From assembly GCF_902726545.1 (NCBI RefSeq), contig NZ_CACVAD010000011.1:1-64000 (forward strand): a stretch of 64,000 bases of DNA. Reading direction: 5' to 3'. Origin of the DNA: Yersinia artesiana. GTDB taxonomy: Bacteria > Pseudomonadota > Gammaproteobacteria > Enterobacterales > Enterobacteriaceae. How positions within the stretch are numbered: position 1 is the stretch's first letter; the number at the start of each line of letters is the position of its first letter. A model generated the notes under the pieces. The model saw only the letters and a list, made by a program, of their open reading frames with translations. It was not told the origin of the DNA and did no database searches. Shown here one piece after another: positions 30,082 to 39,311 of this stretch. The translations under genes and the position numbers were made by a program.

Positions 30082-31731
30082 TTATTTATGGCCCTCCACC
30101 ATTTCCTGATACAATTTTTGGGCTAACGACACGGCTTTGCCCGCATTGACTCGCCCGTGTCCATACCATTCACTGTGACCATTTTCATCATAGTCTCCAT
30201 TCTTTTCATCTATTTTGTCACAGCTGTCACGAATGATATCTTTGACCTCCTGATAGTTCAGAGAGGGGTTGACTGAAATAATCAATGCAGCAACACCGGC
30301 AGCACCGGGACAGGCGCTGGACGTCCCACCAAAATTATTAATGTAATTACCAAAAATATCCCCTATAGCAGTGCTGCTCCCCGGATTATCACCATATTCA
30401 CGACGCAGGTCGGTGGTCCAGATACCCGGTGTTAGAGGAGCAGGGTGGTTAAACAGGGGGTCTGCGGAGTCATCACTAGGGAAAGCACACCAAAGTGATT
30501 TACCATAATTGCTGTAAACGGAGCGGATACTTCGGTCATTACAAGCAGCAACAGCAATAACCGGTTCGTAGCTGGCGTAACCATCCTTTTCGACAGATTC
30601 ATTGCTGTTACCGGCGGCAAAAAAGATCACGCACCCCTTACCTTTGCGTCCTTTCTTTACCGCATAATCAATGGCCATGCGGGTCAGTGCTGGCAGTGCG
30701 GCCACAGCGTCATGTTGAGAATCATCTGAGTTAGCCGACAGACTCCCTTTTGGCCCCCAACTGCAAGAGATAACATCGGCTCCATTATCTGTCGCCCACA
30801 CGAAGGCGAGAGCTTCGTCTAATGAACCTAAACCCCCCGCCTGACGTATTGGCATAAGATTAGCTTCAGGTGCTACACCAGAGGCACCATAGCGACCATC
30901 GGCACAAGCCACCCCTGCACAGGGGGTACCGTGAGTATCATATTTTCCCGGTGTGGGATCATCATCGGTGTTTACGCCAGACAGGTTACAAGGATGAACG
31001 ATTTTTCCTTCACGACTAAACTCCGGGTGACCCATATCGAAACCGTCATCAATGACGGCGATAGTCGTGCCTTTTCCTAAGGTAATTTTATGCGCGTTTT
31101 CGACGTTGGCGCTGGCGTCCACCTCAACTTCATGGCGCACTATGGTTTTCTTTAAATGCCACTGATTAGGATGAATGGTCTTGTGTTCTTTGTGATAAAT
31201 TAATTCAGGATAGCAATGCTTAATATCTTTTCGATTTAGAATATTTTCCGCAATAGCAAAAGTATTTTCACCGGTATATTTTTGTGTTGAGGTAAAGTAA
31301 GCATTGTTAAGAAATGCTATTTTATTCTTAATAGTGAGATTGCATTCACATATTATTTTTTCACATTCAGATTCGGATAAATTATCATTGAATTGAACAA
31401 ATATATTCTCAGTATAAATAATCGGTTCTTTATTTTTTTCTGTTTTAAATCCATAGCCGGCAAACCTGACTGCTTTATTACCCGCGATGATTTTCTTGAG
31501 ATCACTTACTCTATCTGCTGGGGCATCTATGCTGATGACATAGGTATTGGCACTGATAACCTTAAATATAACCTTATATTTTATATCACTATCATTGATA
31601 GCATTGAGCATCATTTTGGAAAAATCTGTATCAGGATGCATTCTTATGACAAGGATGTGAGCAGATTTTATTATTGAGATGTTTTTTCGTTTATTGTTCA
31701 AAGTATCATAAGTAACGTCAAATCGTTTCAT
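30082..31731 (-). CDS. S8 family subtilisin-like serine protease, no signal peptide
   Basis: The 549-residue protein carries a complete subtilase triad: Asp228 (AVIDDGFDMGHPEF), His267 (DTHGTPCAGVACA) and Ser471 (GGTSSACPGAAGVAAL), with the oxyanion Asn375 (FFAAGNSNES). The catalytic domain covers about 210-540. The first ~200 residues are AT-rich in DNA and Lys/Ile/Asn-rich; residues ~105-200 have the layout of an S8 pro-domain, ending in HPNQWHLKKT, which often precedes the mature enzyme. No N-terminal signal peptide, membrane anchor or C-terminal secretion domain is visible, so it may act in the cytoplasm or leave by another route. It is antisense to and inserted between cheZ and flhB, a place empty in E. 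coli. The target is unknown; horizontal gain is inferred from composition and position. Confidence 0.9.
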   Translation of the reverse strand: MKRFDVTYDTLNNKRKNISIIKSAHILVIRMHPDTDFSKMMLNAINDSDIKYKVIFKVISANTYVISIDAPADRVSDLKKIIAGNKAVRFAGYGFKTEKNKEPIIYTENIFVQFNDNLSESECEKIICECNLTIKNKIAFLNNAYFTSTQKYTGENTFAIAENILNRKDIKHCYPELIYHKEHKTIHPNQWHLKKTIVRHEVEVDASANVENAHKITLGKGTTIAVIDDGFDMGHPEFSREGKIVHPCNLSGVNTDDDPTPGKYDTHGTPCAGVACADGRYGASGVAPEANLMPIRQAGGLGSLDEALAFVWATDNGADVISCSWGPKGSLSANSDDSQHDAVAALPALTRMAIDYAVKKGRKGKGCVIFFAAGNSNESVEKDGYASYEPVIAVAACNDRSIRSVYSNYGKSLWCAFPSDDSADPLFNHPAPLTPGIWTTDLRREYGDNPGSSTAIGDIFGNYINNFGGTSSACPGAAGVAALIISVNPSLNYQEVKDIIRDSCDKIDEKNGDYDENGHSEWYGHGRVNAGKAVSLAQKLYQEMVEGHK

Positions 31732-32147
31732 TTTAATTTCCCTTTAATATGATGGTTGTCATTTTACTCTTATTTGGATAAATACTATTCAGAGGTGCAG
31801 GAACAACAGCAGTCAAAACTGTTTATATAGCACTCAATCTGTCTATTTCCTCAACAGGTGCGTTTTAAACGCTCAATTAATTTAATAACAGATGCAGAGT
31901 CATTTTTTCATCTCATCACGACCTTGGCTATGTGGGCATTTGACGTGCAAGGTCTGTTCTACTCATCAATCCATTCCAGCTCAATCCATGCCAATGGAGT
32001 GCACTCATCCGAGAAATAACCCCCTAATTGCAGCGTTGTTCCAGCCATAGGCTAACTAAATGTTTGTCATGCTACGCATATTAATTTTCTCTTGGATGGG
32101 AACGCTTACGCTGAACAGGAACATTTACGTTAACGGAAGCCATTGCT
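31732..32147. other. Divergent spacer between subtilase gene and flhB
   Basis: No gene is visible. The stretch must contain the divergent promoters of the subtilase (minus) and of flhBAE (plus, expected FlhD4C2-dependent). I could not identify either with confidence, and no sigma-28 box is present. Confidence 0.4.
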
Positions 32148-33299
32148 GTGGCTGAAGATAGCGATGCGGACAAAAGCGAGGAACCCACAGCCCATAAGCT
32201 GGAGAAGGCTCGCGAAAAAGGCCAGATCCCGCGTTCACGCGAACTGACCTCGATGCTGATGCTCGGGGCTGGTTTGGCTATTCTCTGGGTTTCAGGGGAA
32301 TCGATGGCGCGACAACTGGCCGCCATGATTTCCCAAGGGTTACATTTTGATCACGCTCTTATCAGTGATGATAAGCAAATGCTGCGTCAAATTGGCATGT
32401 TGCTTAGACAAACGCTGATAGCGCTGATACCTATTTTTGCCGGATTGGTCATCGTAGCAATGGCGGTACCGATGTTACTGGGCGGCGTACTGTTTAGCGG
32501 CGAATCGATCAAATTTGACCTCAAGCGAATGAGTCCGATTGCCGGTTTAAAGCGGATGTTTTCCTCACAGGCGCTGGCGGAGCTGCTGAAAGCCATCTTG
32601 AAAGCGACACTGGTGGGTTGGGTTACCGGCATATTTCTCTGGCATAACTGGCCCGATATGATGCGGTTAATGGCCGCACCGCCGGTAGCCGCCTTAGGTG
32701 ACGCGCTCCACCTGATTATTTTCTGTGGGCTTGTGGTGGTTCTGGGCCTGACCCCTATGGTCGGGTTCGATGTGTTTTTCCAAATAACCAGCCATATTAA
32801 AAAGTTACGTATGACCAAACAGGAAATACGTGATGAGTTCAAGGATCAAGAAGGTGATCCTCATGTGAAAGGGCGTATCCGCCAGCAGCAACGGGCTATG
32901 GCCCGCCGACGAATGATGGCTGATGTGCACAAAGCGGATGTGATAGTGACTAACCCGACTCACTATGCTGTCGCGTTGCAATACAACGAAGCCAAAATGA
33001 GTGCGCCAAAAGTATTGGCGAAAGGGGCGGGAGCCGTGGCACTGCGCATTCGTGAATTGGGCGCTGAACATCGCATTCCTTTATTAGAAGCTCCGCCGTT
33101 GGCCAGGGCATTATTCCGGCACAGCGAAGTGGGGCAACATATTCCTGCCACCCTTTATGCGGCGGTAGCGGAAGTCCTTGCCTGGGTGTATCAGCTGAAA
33201 CGTTGGAAGCGGGAAGGTGGGCTAATCCCGAAAAAACCTGAACATCTGCCGGTACCGGAAGGGCTGGATTTTGCAACAGAAGAGAGTGAGACTGACTAA
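32148..33299 (+). CDS. flhB: Flagellar export apparatus protein FlhB
   Basis: FlhB is the substrate-specificity switch of the flagellar type III export gate, changing from rod/hook to filament substrates after self-cleavage. The 383-residue protein has four membrane helices in its first ~210 residues and a cytoplasmic domain with the autocleavage motif NPTH at residues 269-272, the same number as in E. coli. The start is GTG at 32148 behind GGAAG. flhA overlaps its stop (TAATG). The gene heads flhBAE; the upstream subtilase separates it from the che genes. Confidence 0.97.
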   Translation: MAEDSDADKSEEPTAHKLEKAREKGQIPRSRELTSMLMLGAGLAILWVSGESMARQLAAMISQGLHFDHALISDDKQMLRQIGMLLRQTLIALIPIFAGLVIVAMAVPMLLGGVLFSGESIKFDLKRMSPIAGLKRMFSSQALAELLKAILKATLVGWVTGIFLWHNWPDMMRLMAAPPVAALGDALHLIIFCGLVVVLGLTPMVGFDVFFQITSHIKKLRMTKQEIRDEFKDQEGDPHVKGRIRQQQRAMARRRMMADVHKADVIVTNPTHYAVALQYNEAKMSAPKVLAKGAGAVALRIRELGAEHRIPLLEAPPLARALFRHSEVGQHIPATLYAAVAEVLAWVYQLKRWKREGGLIPKKPEHLPVPEGLDFATEESETD

Positions 33300-35377
33300 T
33301 GGCTAATTTGGCCGCCCTGCTTCGTTTACCGGGCAATTTCAAAGATACGCAGTGGCAAATTCTGGCTGGCCCTATCTTAATCCTCATGATCTTGTCGATG
33401 ATGGTGCTGCCACTGCCGCCTTTCGTCCTTGATTTGCTGTTTACCTTCAACATCGCGCTGTCCATCATGGTATTGCTGGTTGCGATGTTTACTCAGCGCA
33501 CTTTGGATTTTGCGGCATTCCCGACCATTCTGTTGTTCTCCACTTTATTGCGTTTATCCCTAAACGTGGCTTCTACCCGTATCATTTTGATGGATGGACA
33601 CACCGGTGCCGCAGCTGCGGGCCGAGTGGTTGAAGCATTTGGTCATTTCCTGGTGGGCGGTAACTTCGCCATCGGTATCGTGGTCTTTGTTATTTTGGTT
33701 ATCATCAACTTTATGGTCATCACCAAAGGGGCAGGGCGTATTGCCGAAGTTGGCGCACGTTTTGTTCTTGATGGTATGCCCGGTAAACAGATGGCTATCG
33801 ACGCCGACTTAAACGCCGGTTTGATTGGTGAAGACGAAGCGAAAAAGCGCCGCTCAGATGTGACACAAGAAGCGGACTTCTACGGTTCAATGGACGGGGC
33901 CAGTAAGTTTGTTCGGGGTGATGCGGTCGCCGGGTTACTGATCATGGTCATTAACGTGGTCGGCGGCCTGTTAGTGGGGGTGCTTCAGCACAACATGGCC
34001 GTGGGTCATGCTGCCGAAACCTATACGCTGTTGACCATTGGTGATGGTTTGGTTGCGCAAATCCCGGCATTGGTTATCTCCACCGCCGCGGGTGTTATTG
34101 TTACCCGAGTGAGCACGGATCAGGATGTAGGCCAGCAAATGGTCACCCAGTTGTTCAACAACCCACGGGTGATGGTGTTGAGTGCTGCCGTGCTGGGTTT
34201 ACTGGGTATGGTGCCCGGTATGCCTAACTTTGTGTTTCTATTATTTACGGCAGCATTGCTGGCATTAGCCTGGCGTTTGCGCGGTAAGCAATCACAGCAG
34301 CCTGCGGCGGCTGAAACGCCGGTTGTACAGGATCAGCAGCAAGCGTCTGAAGCCACCTGGTCAGATGTGCAACTGGAAGATCCTCTGGGGATGGAAGTCG
34401 GTTACCGCCTAATCCCGATGGTCGATTTCCAGCAAAATGGTGAGTTGCTCGGGCGTATTCGCAGTATCCGCAAAAAGTTTGCTCAGGAAATGGGCTATCT
34501 GCCGCCGGTAGTTCATATCAGGGATAATCTGGAACTCCCGCCTGCGAGTTATCGGATTTTGATGAAAGGGGTCGAGATTGGCAGCGGCGAAGCCCATCCA
34601 GGCCGCTGGCTGGCGATCAATCCAGGTAACGCGGTGGGGACATTGCCCGGCGAAGCCACACAGGATCCAGCCTTTGGTTTGGCTGCGGTATGGATTGAAA
34701 GTGCATTACGTGAACAAGCACAAATTCAAGGGTTTACCGTGGTTGAGGCCAGTACGGTCGTCGCCACGCATTTAAATCATCTGATCAGTCAATATGCGAG
34801 TGAATTGTTCGGCCGTCAGGAAACCCAACAACTGTTGGATAGGGTTTCACAAGAAATGCCGAAGCTGACCGAGGACTTCATTCCCGGTGTAGTGACCTTA
34901 ACCACGCTGCATAAGGTGCTGCAAAACCTGTTAATGGAGCGAGTCTCCATTCGTGATATGCGCACCATTATTGAAACACTTGCTGAACATGCACCCAATC
35001 AAACCGACCCATATGAGTTAACCGCAGTGGTACGTGTTGCGCTGGGTCGCTCAATTGCCCAACAGTGGTTCCCCGGTACTGGCGAAATTCAAGTTATTGG
35101 GCTGGATGCGGCCTTGGAGCGCTTGTTATTACAGGCACTGCAAGGTGGCAGCGGCCTGGAACCGGGGCTGGCTGACCGCCTGTTGGAACAATCCAAACAA
35201 GCACTGCAACGCCAAGAGATGCTGGGCGCTCCGCCGGTGTTGTTGGTTAACCACGCACTGCGGGCATTATTAGCCCGCTTCTTGCGCCGCAGCCTGCCGC
35301 AGATGGTGGTGCTGTCTAATCTGGAGATTGGCGACAATCGCCAAATCCGTATGACCTCAACCATAGGAGCTGCCTGA
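33299..35377 (+). CDS. flhA: Flagellar export gate protein FlhA
   Basis: FlhA (692 residues) forms the nonameric ring of the export gate and energises secretion with the proton gradient. The N-terminal ~320 residues contain about eight membrane helices with the FHIPEP-family signature (AAFPTILLFSTLLRLSLNVASTRIIL) and the cytoplasmic loop GMPGKQMAIDADLNAGLIGEDEAKKRR. The C-terminal ~350 residues form the soluble docking domain for chaperone-substrate complexes. It overlaps flhB by one base and flhE by one base, so the three genes are translationally coupled. The sequence is intact and ordinary for the family. Confidence 0.97.
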   Translation: MANLAALLRLPGNFKDTQWQILAGPILILMILSMMVLPLPPFVLDLLFTFNIALSIMVLLVAMFTQRTLDFAAFPTILLFSTLLRLSLNVASTRIILMDGHTGAAAAGRVVEAFGHFLVGGNFAIGIVVFVILVIINFMVITKGAGRIAEVGARFVLDGMPGKQMAIDADLNAGLIGEDEAKKRRSDVTQEADFYGSMDGASKFVRGDAVAGLLIMVINVVGGLLVGVLQHNMAVGHAAETYTLLTIGDGLVAQIPALVISTAAGVIVTRVSTDQDVGQQMVTQLFNNPRVMVLSAAVLGLLGMVPGMPNFVFLLFTAALLALAWRLRGKQSQQPAAAETPVVQDQQQASEATWSDVQLEDPLGMEVGYRLIPMVDFQQNGELLGRIRSIRKKFAQEMGYLPPVVHIRDNLELPPASYRILMKGVEIGSGEAHPGRWLAINPGNAVGTLPGEATQDPAFGLAAVWIESALREQAQIQGFTVVEASTVVATHLNHLISQYASELFGRQETQQLLDRVSQEMPKLTEDFIPGVVTLTTLHKVLQNLLMERVSIRDMRTIIETLAEHAPNQTDPYELTAVVRVALGRSIAQQWFPGTGEIQVIGLDAALERLLLQALQGGSGLEPGLADRLLEQSKQALQRQEMLGAPPVLLVNHALRALLARFLRRSLPQMVVLSNLEIGDNRQIRMTSTIGAA

Positions 35378-35799
35378 TGCTGACTTGTCTTTCCCGCAGA
35401 GTTTTGGTGGGTTTATTTTCAATCGGAATATTGCCATTAAATGCCATGGCTTCAGGCTCTTGGGTGGCAGACGATATTGGCATTACGCAAAGTGTGCGCG
35501 GTGTGGCAATCTCAGCCAAGCCGCTGCAATCACCGGTTGCACTGGCGCAAGAGAACGCGCGAATTGTCTCGGTAAGTTGGCGCTACCAATTAATGTCGGC
35601 AGCACCAGATGGTTTACAAGTTAAATTATGTACGCCAACCCGCTGTATGCCCCTTGAGGGGGGGAGCGGCCTGAGTCGCGGATTGGCCGGAGAGGCGGCT
35701 GCGACTCAACTGACGTTTATCTACTTTATCGCAGGAAAAGGGCGGGTCAATCCGCCACTGCAAGTGATTAATAACCAGGTCATCGTCAATTATCGCTGA
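35377..35799 (+). CDS. flhE: Flagellar protein FlhE
   Basis: The 140-residue periplasmic protein has an N-terminal signal peptide with cleavage expected after NAMA (before SGSW). In Salmonella FlhE prevents proton leakage through the export gate. The conserved Cys pair of the family is visible in KLCTPTRCMPL. The gene overlaps flhA by one base (TGATG). Its last ten bases overlap, on the opposite strand, the end of the small secreted-peptide ORF at 35790-35939. Confidence 0.93.
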   Translation: MLTCLSRRVLVGLFSIGILPLNAMASGSWVADDIGITQSVRGVAISAKPLQSPVALAQENARIVSVSWRYQLMSAAPDGLQVKLCTPTRCMPLEGGSGLSRGLAGEAAATQLTFIYFIAGKGRVNPPLQVINNQVIVNYR

Positions 35800-35939
35800 A
35801 TCCAAAATGGATAAGTGAAGGCGCAACACACTGGAAGCAACATCATGCTGCTTCGCTCTTTTGCCTGCGCCGTTGAATGTACTGACATCGCCATCACACC
35901 GCAAAAAATCAAACTCAAAAGTACGCTCTGTTTTTTCAT
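35790..35939 (-). CDS. Small secreted-peptide ORF (49 residues) convergent with flhE
   Basis: A perfect AAAGGAGG stands four to six bases before an ATG at 35939. The frame encodes a classic signal peptide (MKKQSVLLSLIFCGVMAMSV then HSTAQA) with Lys-Lys, a hydrophobic core and an A-Q-A cleavage site after residue 26. The predicted mature part is 23 residues (KERSSMMLLPVCC AFTYPFWIQR), with an adjacent Cys-Cys pair and aromatic end. It stops at 35790 inside the 3' end of flhE. I do not recognise a family. It is divergent from inv and shares the AT-rich 35940-36306 region with it. Evidence that it is real: strong Shine-Dalgarno plus a textbook signal sequence. Alternative: the truncated 5' end of a once longer secreted protein. 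Confidence 0.6.
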   Translation of the reverse strand: MKKQSVLLSLIFCGVMAMSVHSTAQAKERSSMMLLPVCCAFTYPFWIQR

Positions 35940-36306
35940 ATAGCCTCCTTTAAACTAAGCCGACGATTGCTTAGTCGCATCAGATTAATGCATTGTGAAA
36001 AATGTAGAGAATCTATTTTATGAATCGAAGATAAGCTATTTTGATAATAAAACTCAGGGTCTATATATTTAGCATAAATATACTTCAATGATTAAATTAA
36101 TTATTGAATATTATCATGCCATCTTATAATTATCTTTCAATAATTCCATTGGTATTTTTTTAATATTTTAATTTGCATTGTGTAAATTCTGCTACTCTAT
36201 TATTGCTGCTTGTGAAATCGGCTGTGGATTCTTTTTTATTACTGTTTATTATCGTAACTCTTTAAGTAAATATTGCTGCGTTAGCTCATGCCAAAGGAGT
36301 GCATTA
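35940..36306. promoter_or_regulatory. AT-rich divergent control region of inv and the small peptide gene
   Basis: This ~370-base AT-rich stretch separates inv from the divergent small ORF. In Y. enterocolitica the inv promoter is controlled by RovA against H-NS silencing; the high AT content here is compatible with that, but I cannot point to defined sites. The reading frame of inv stays open back to 36178, though without a ribosome binding site. Confidence 0.5.
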
Positions 36307-38820
36307 ATGTATTCATTTTTTAATACGCTAACTGTGACTAAAATTATTGCCAGGTTAATATTATCGGCTGGTTTAATATTGGGCACATTTACCTCTGGGG
36401 GCTCACAGCAACATTATTTTAATTCAGACGAGTTAGATAATCCTGCTGACCACAATGAAACCATCAATAAGATGATCAATGCCGGAACCAGTCTGGCGGC
36501 GTCGGGTAATGCATCTAATATTACCAGATCAATGGTAAATGACGCGGCAAATCAGGAAATAAAGCATTGGTTAAATAGGTTCGGGACGACGCAAGTCAAT
36601 GTTAATTTTGACAAAAAATTCTCCCTCAAAGAAAGTTCTCTCGACTGGCTGTTGCCTTGGTATGACTCTGCTTCATATATCTTTTTTAGTCAGTTGGGTA
36701 TAAGAAATAAAGACAGCCGCAATACCCTTAATATCGGTGCTGGGGTGCGTACTTTCCAACAAAATTGGATGTATGGTTTTAACACTTTCTATGACAATGA
36801 TATGACCGGGCACAATCATCGTCTTGGCGTGGGTGCAGAAGCCTGGACTGATTATTTACAGTTATCGGCTAATGGTTATTTTCGTCTCAATGGGTGGCAT
36901 CAATCTCGTGATTTCGTTGACTATAATGAGCGCCCGGCAAGCGGAGGTGATATTCACGCCAAAGCGTATCTACCTACACTTCCTCAGTTGGGTGGGAAGT
37001 TAAAATATGAGCAATACCGTGGTGAGCGGGTGGCTTTATTTGGCAAAGATAACCTGCAAAATAACCCTTATGCGGTGACCGCAGGGCTTATTTATACGCC
37101 GATCCCTTTCATTACCCTCGGCGTTGATCAACGAATGGGAAAAAGTCGGAAACATGAAACACAATGGAACTTACAAATGGATTATCGACTGGGAGAAAGT
37201 TTCCGTTCGCAGTTTAGCCCCGCAGTGGTGGCCGGAACCCGGTTACTGGCCGAGAGCCGTTATAATCTGGTTGAACGCAATCCGAATATTGTTCTGGAAT
37301 ACCAAAAACAGAATACGTTCAAATTAGCCTTCTCCCCCGCGGTGCTTTCCGGTTTGCCGGGGCAGGTCTTTTCCGTTGGTGCACAAATACAGTCTAAATC
37401 TGCCCTGCAACGCATTCTCTGGGATGATGCGCAATGGGTTGCGGCCGGCGGTAAATTAATACCCGTCAGTGCCACACAGTACAATGTGGTATTGCCACCT
37501 TATAGACGTATCGCGGCAGCGAGCCGGACTGTCGGGACAACCGACGTGAATGAACCGGCGGTCAACACCTATACCCTCAGCGCCACGGCCATCGATAACC
37601 GCGGCAATAGCTCTAATCCCTCAACATTGACCGTTATTGTGCAGCAACCTCAGTTTAATATCACCTCGAAGGTGACTAATGATGGTGCGCTTGCTGATGG
37701 CAGCGCCGCCATCACGGTGGCATTTACGGTGACGGATAGTGATGGTGCGCCGGTTGTCGGGCAAGAGGGGGTGGTAACCACCAGTAATGGTGCGCTTCCC
37801 AGTAAAGTCACGGAAAAAACCGATGCGCAAGGTATGATAAGCATTGCATTAACTAATACCTCTGCTGGTGTGTCAGTGGTCACGTTAGACACTGAAGGGC
37901 AACAGTCTGGCGTTGATGTGCAGTTCGCCATGCTGCCGCCAGATGCCACAAAATCCAGTTTTAACGTTTCCACAGCTGATATTGTTGCCGATGGCTCCAT
38001 GCAGTCGCAACTGACGTTTGTTCCGCGTAATAAAAATAATGAGTTTATCAGTGGGCTAACAGATCTTGAATTTATGCAAAGTGGTACGCCTGTCACTATC
38101 AGTGCGTTCACTGAAAATACTGATAACTATACCGCCAGTGTGGTGGGGAATAATGTTGGAGATGTCGATATCACGCCACAGGTGGGTGGGGTGCCATTTA
38201 GCTCGTTACAGGAAAAAATCACTCTGTATCCAGTACCGCAGATAACCGGTATTCAGGTGAACGGTGAGCAATTCGCCACAGATACAAGTTTCCCGAAAAC
38301 CATCTTTAGTAATGCTACGTTCCAGTTGGTAATGAATAATAATGTGACGAATAATACTCAGTATGAATGGACGTCATCCTTTGCGGGCAATGTGCCGGTT
38401 GATAGTCAGGGTAAGGTCAAGATTACCTATAAAACTTATGGCAACACCGTCACTGTGAGCGCCAAAAGTAAAAAATTCCCGACTTATACGGCAACCTATC
38501 AATTCAAACCTAATTTGTGGGTCTCCTTAGAGAGCAGTTCACCGATGGAAAGTTTAGCGGCAAGTAGAGAGTGCCAGCAGCTTGGTGATTTAGTCACGCT
38601 GATTGAGTCGTCGCGCGCCACCAATGGCTCGCGATCGCCAGACGGCACTTTATGGGGAGAGTGGGGGAATTTGACTAACTATGATAGTGCTAACTGGCCA
38701 GCAGGCAATTATTGGACTAAAAAGACCAGCACAGTATTTGTCGCTATGAATATGGCTAGCGGTGCATTGCAGGGGACATCGGTGTCACAGGCGTATCCCC
38801 TCTGTGCGCAGCCGCAATAG
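36307..38820 (+). CDS. inv: Invasin (inverse autotransporter adhesin)
   Basis: Invasin is an outer-membrane adhesin that binds beta-1 integrins and drives uptake into M cells and epithelial cells. The 837-residue protein has a signal region (residues ~1-35), an inverse-autotransporter beta-barrel (~90-400; GVGAEAWTDYLQLSANGYFRL, YEQYRGERVALFGKDNLQ), and Ig-like passenger domains (~450-740). The tip is a C-type-lectin-like domain with Cys residues near both ends (REC and PLCAQPQ) for its disulfide. The start at 36307 (MYSFFNTLTV) is fixed by AAAGGAG and by the known Inv N-terminus. Length is close to the 835 of Y. enterocolitica Inv; many substitutions suggest a related species or lineage. It is intact, and lies between flhE and flgN. 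Confidence 0.95.
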   Translation: MYSFFNTLTVTKIIARLILSAGLILGTFTSGGSQQHYFNSDELDNPADHNETINKMINAGTSLAASGNASNITRSMVNDAANQEIKHWLNRFGTTQVNVNFDKKFSLKESSLDWLLPWYDSASYIFFSQLGIRNKDSRNTLNIGAGVRTFQQNWMYGFNTFYDNDMTGHNHRLGVGAEAWTDYLQLSANGYFRLNGWHQSRDFVDYNERPASGGDIHAKAYLPTLPQLGGKLKYEQYRGERVALFGKDNLQNNPYAVTAGLIYTPIPFITLGVDQRMGKSRKHETQWNLQMDYRLGESFRSQFSPAVVAGTRLLAESRYNLVERNPNIVLEYQKQNTFKLAFSPAVLSGLPGQVFSVGAQIQSKSALQRILWDDAQWVAAGGKLIPVSATQYNVVLPPYRRIAAASRTVGTTDVNEPAVNTYTLSATAIDNRGNSSNPSTLTVIVQQPQFNITSKVTNDGALADGSAAITVAFTVTDSDGAPVVGQEGVVTTSNGALPSKVTEKTDAQGMISIALTNTSAGVSVVTLDTEGQQSGVDVQFAMLPPDATKSSFNVSTADIVADGSMQSQLTFVPRNKNNEFISGLTDLEFMQSGTPVTISAFTENTDNYTASVVGNNVGDVDITPQVGGVPFSSLQEKITLYPVPQITGIQVNGEQFATDTSFPKTIFSNATFQLVMNNNVTNNTQYEWTSSFAGNVPVDSQGKVKITYKTYGNTVTVSAKSKKFPTYTATYQFKPNLWVSLESSSPMESLAASRECQQLGDLVTLIESSRATNGSRSPDGTLWGEWGNLTNYDSANWPAGNYWTKKTSTVFVAMNMASGALQGTSVSQAYPLCAQPQ

Positions 38821-38822
38821 TG

Positions 38823-39266
38823 CTAAATACCAATCTTGCGGCCCAGTAAACTGGCTCCTTTGGAGTGACCATCTGGCCCGTAGAGGGATTGGCCGTGACG
38901 TGTATTCAAAACCGCCAGAGCTTGAGTGTTATGCTCGATATGCTGTTGCAGCAAAAGCCCGTTATGCAGGTTGCCGTAGCGCAGGCTTTCGGCCAGTTCC
39001 AAAATACGCTGCCAGCGCTCCGCCAGCGCAGTGATGCTGCTGTAGGGCGCTTGAATATTGGTGGCTTTTTCGGTGGTGAGCCGGGTCTGATCCAGATAAG
39101 CCAAGGTCGCCAAAATTGAACTTTTTTGTTCAGTGACGCCTTGCAGCACGATACCTTGAATCCGGCCGGAGCACAGCAGTTGCTGCTCTTGTGCTACTAC
39201 GGTTTTCAGGGATTCAAGCAGTTCCAGTTGCTGGTCCAGATTGGTTTGTAATCTTTCCACCACCAC
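38823..39266 (-). CDS. flgN: Flagellar export chaperone FlgN
   Basis: FlgN is the cytoplasmic chaperone for hook-filament junction proteins FlgK and FlgL, both encoded in this window, and delivers them to FlhA. The 147-residue product is helical (QEQQLLCSGRIQGIVLQGVTEQKSSILATLAYLDQ) and ends in an amphipathic segment with SLYGPDGHSKGASLLGRKIGI, as in the family. The start is one of three tandem GTG codons (39266 or the next two) behind AAGGAT. It follows flgM by 45 bases in the flgMN unit and ends two bases from the inv stop, with no visible terminator between them. Confidence 0.93.
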   Translation of the reverse strand: MVVERLQTNLDQQLELLESLKTVVAQEQQLLCSGRIQGIVLQGVTEQKSSILATLAYLDQTRLTTEKATNIQAPYSSITALAERWQRILELAESLRYGNLHNGLLLQQHIEHNTQALAVLNTRHGQSLYGPDGHSKGASLLGRKIGI

Positions 39267-39311
39267 CTATCCTTTTACGGTTAATAATTTTACAGTTAAC
39301 GATTTTTACGT

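Noticed and set aside
36178-36306. 43-codon in-frame upstream extension of inv
   Set aside because: It has no Shine-Dalgarno, is Cys-rich and AT-biased, and the known invasin N-terminus plus AAAGGAG fix the start at 36307.
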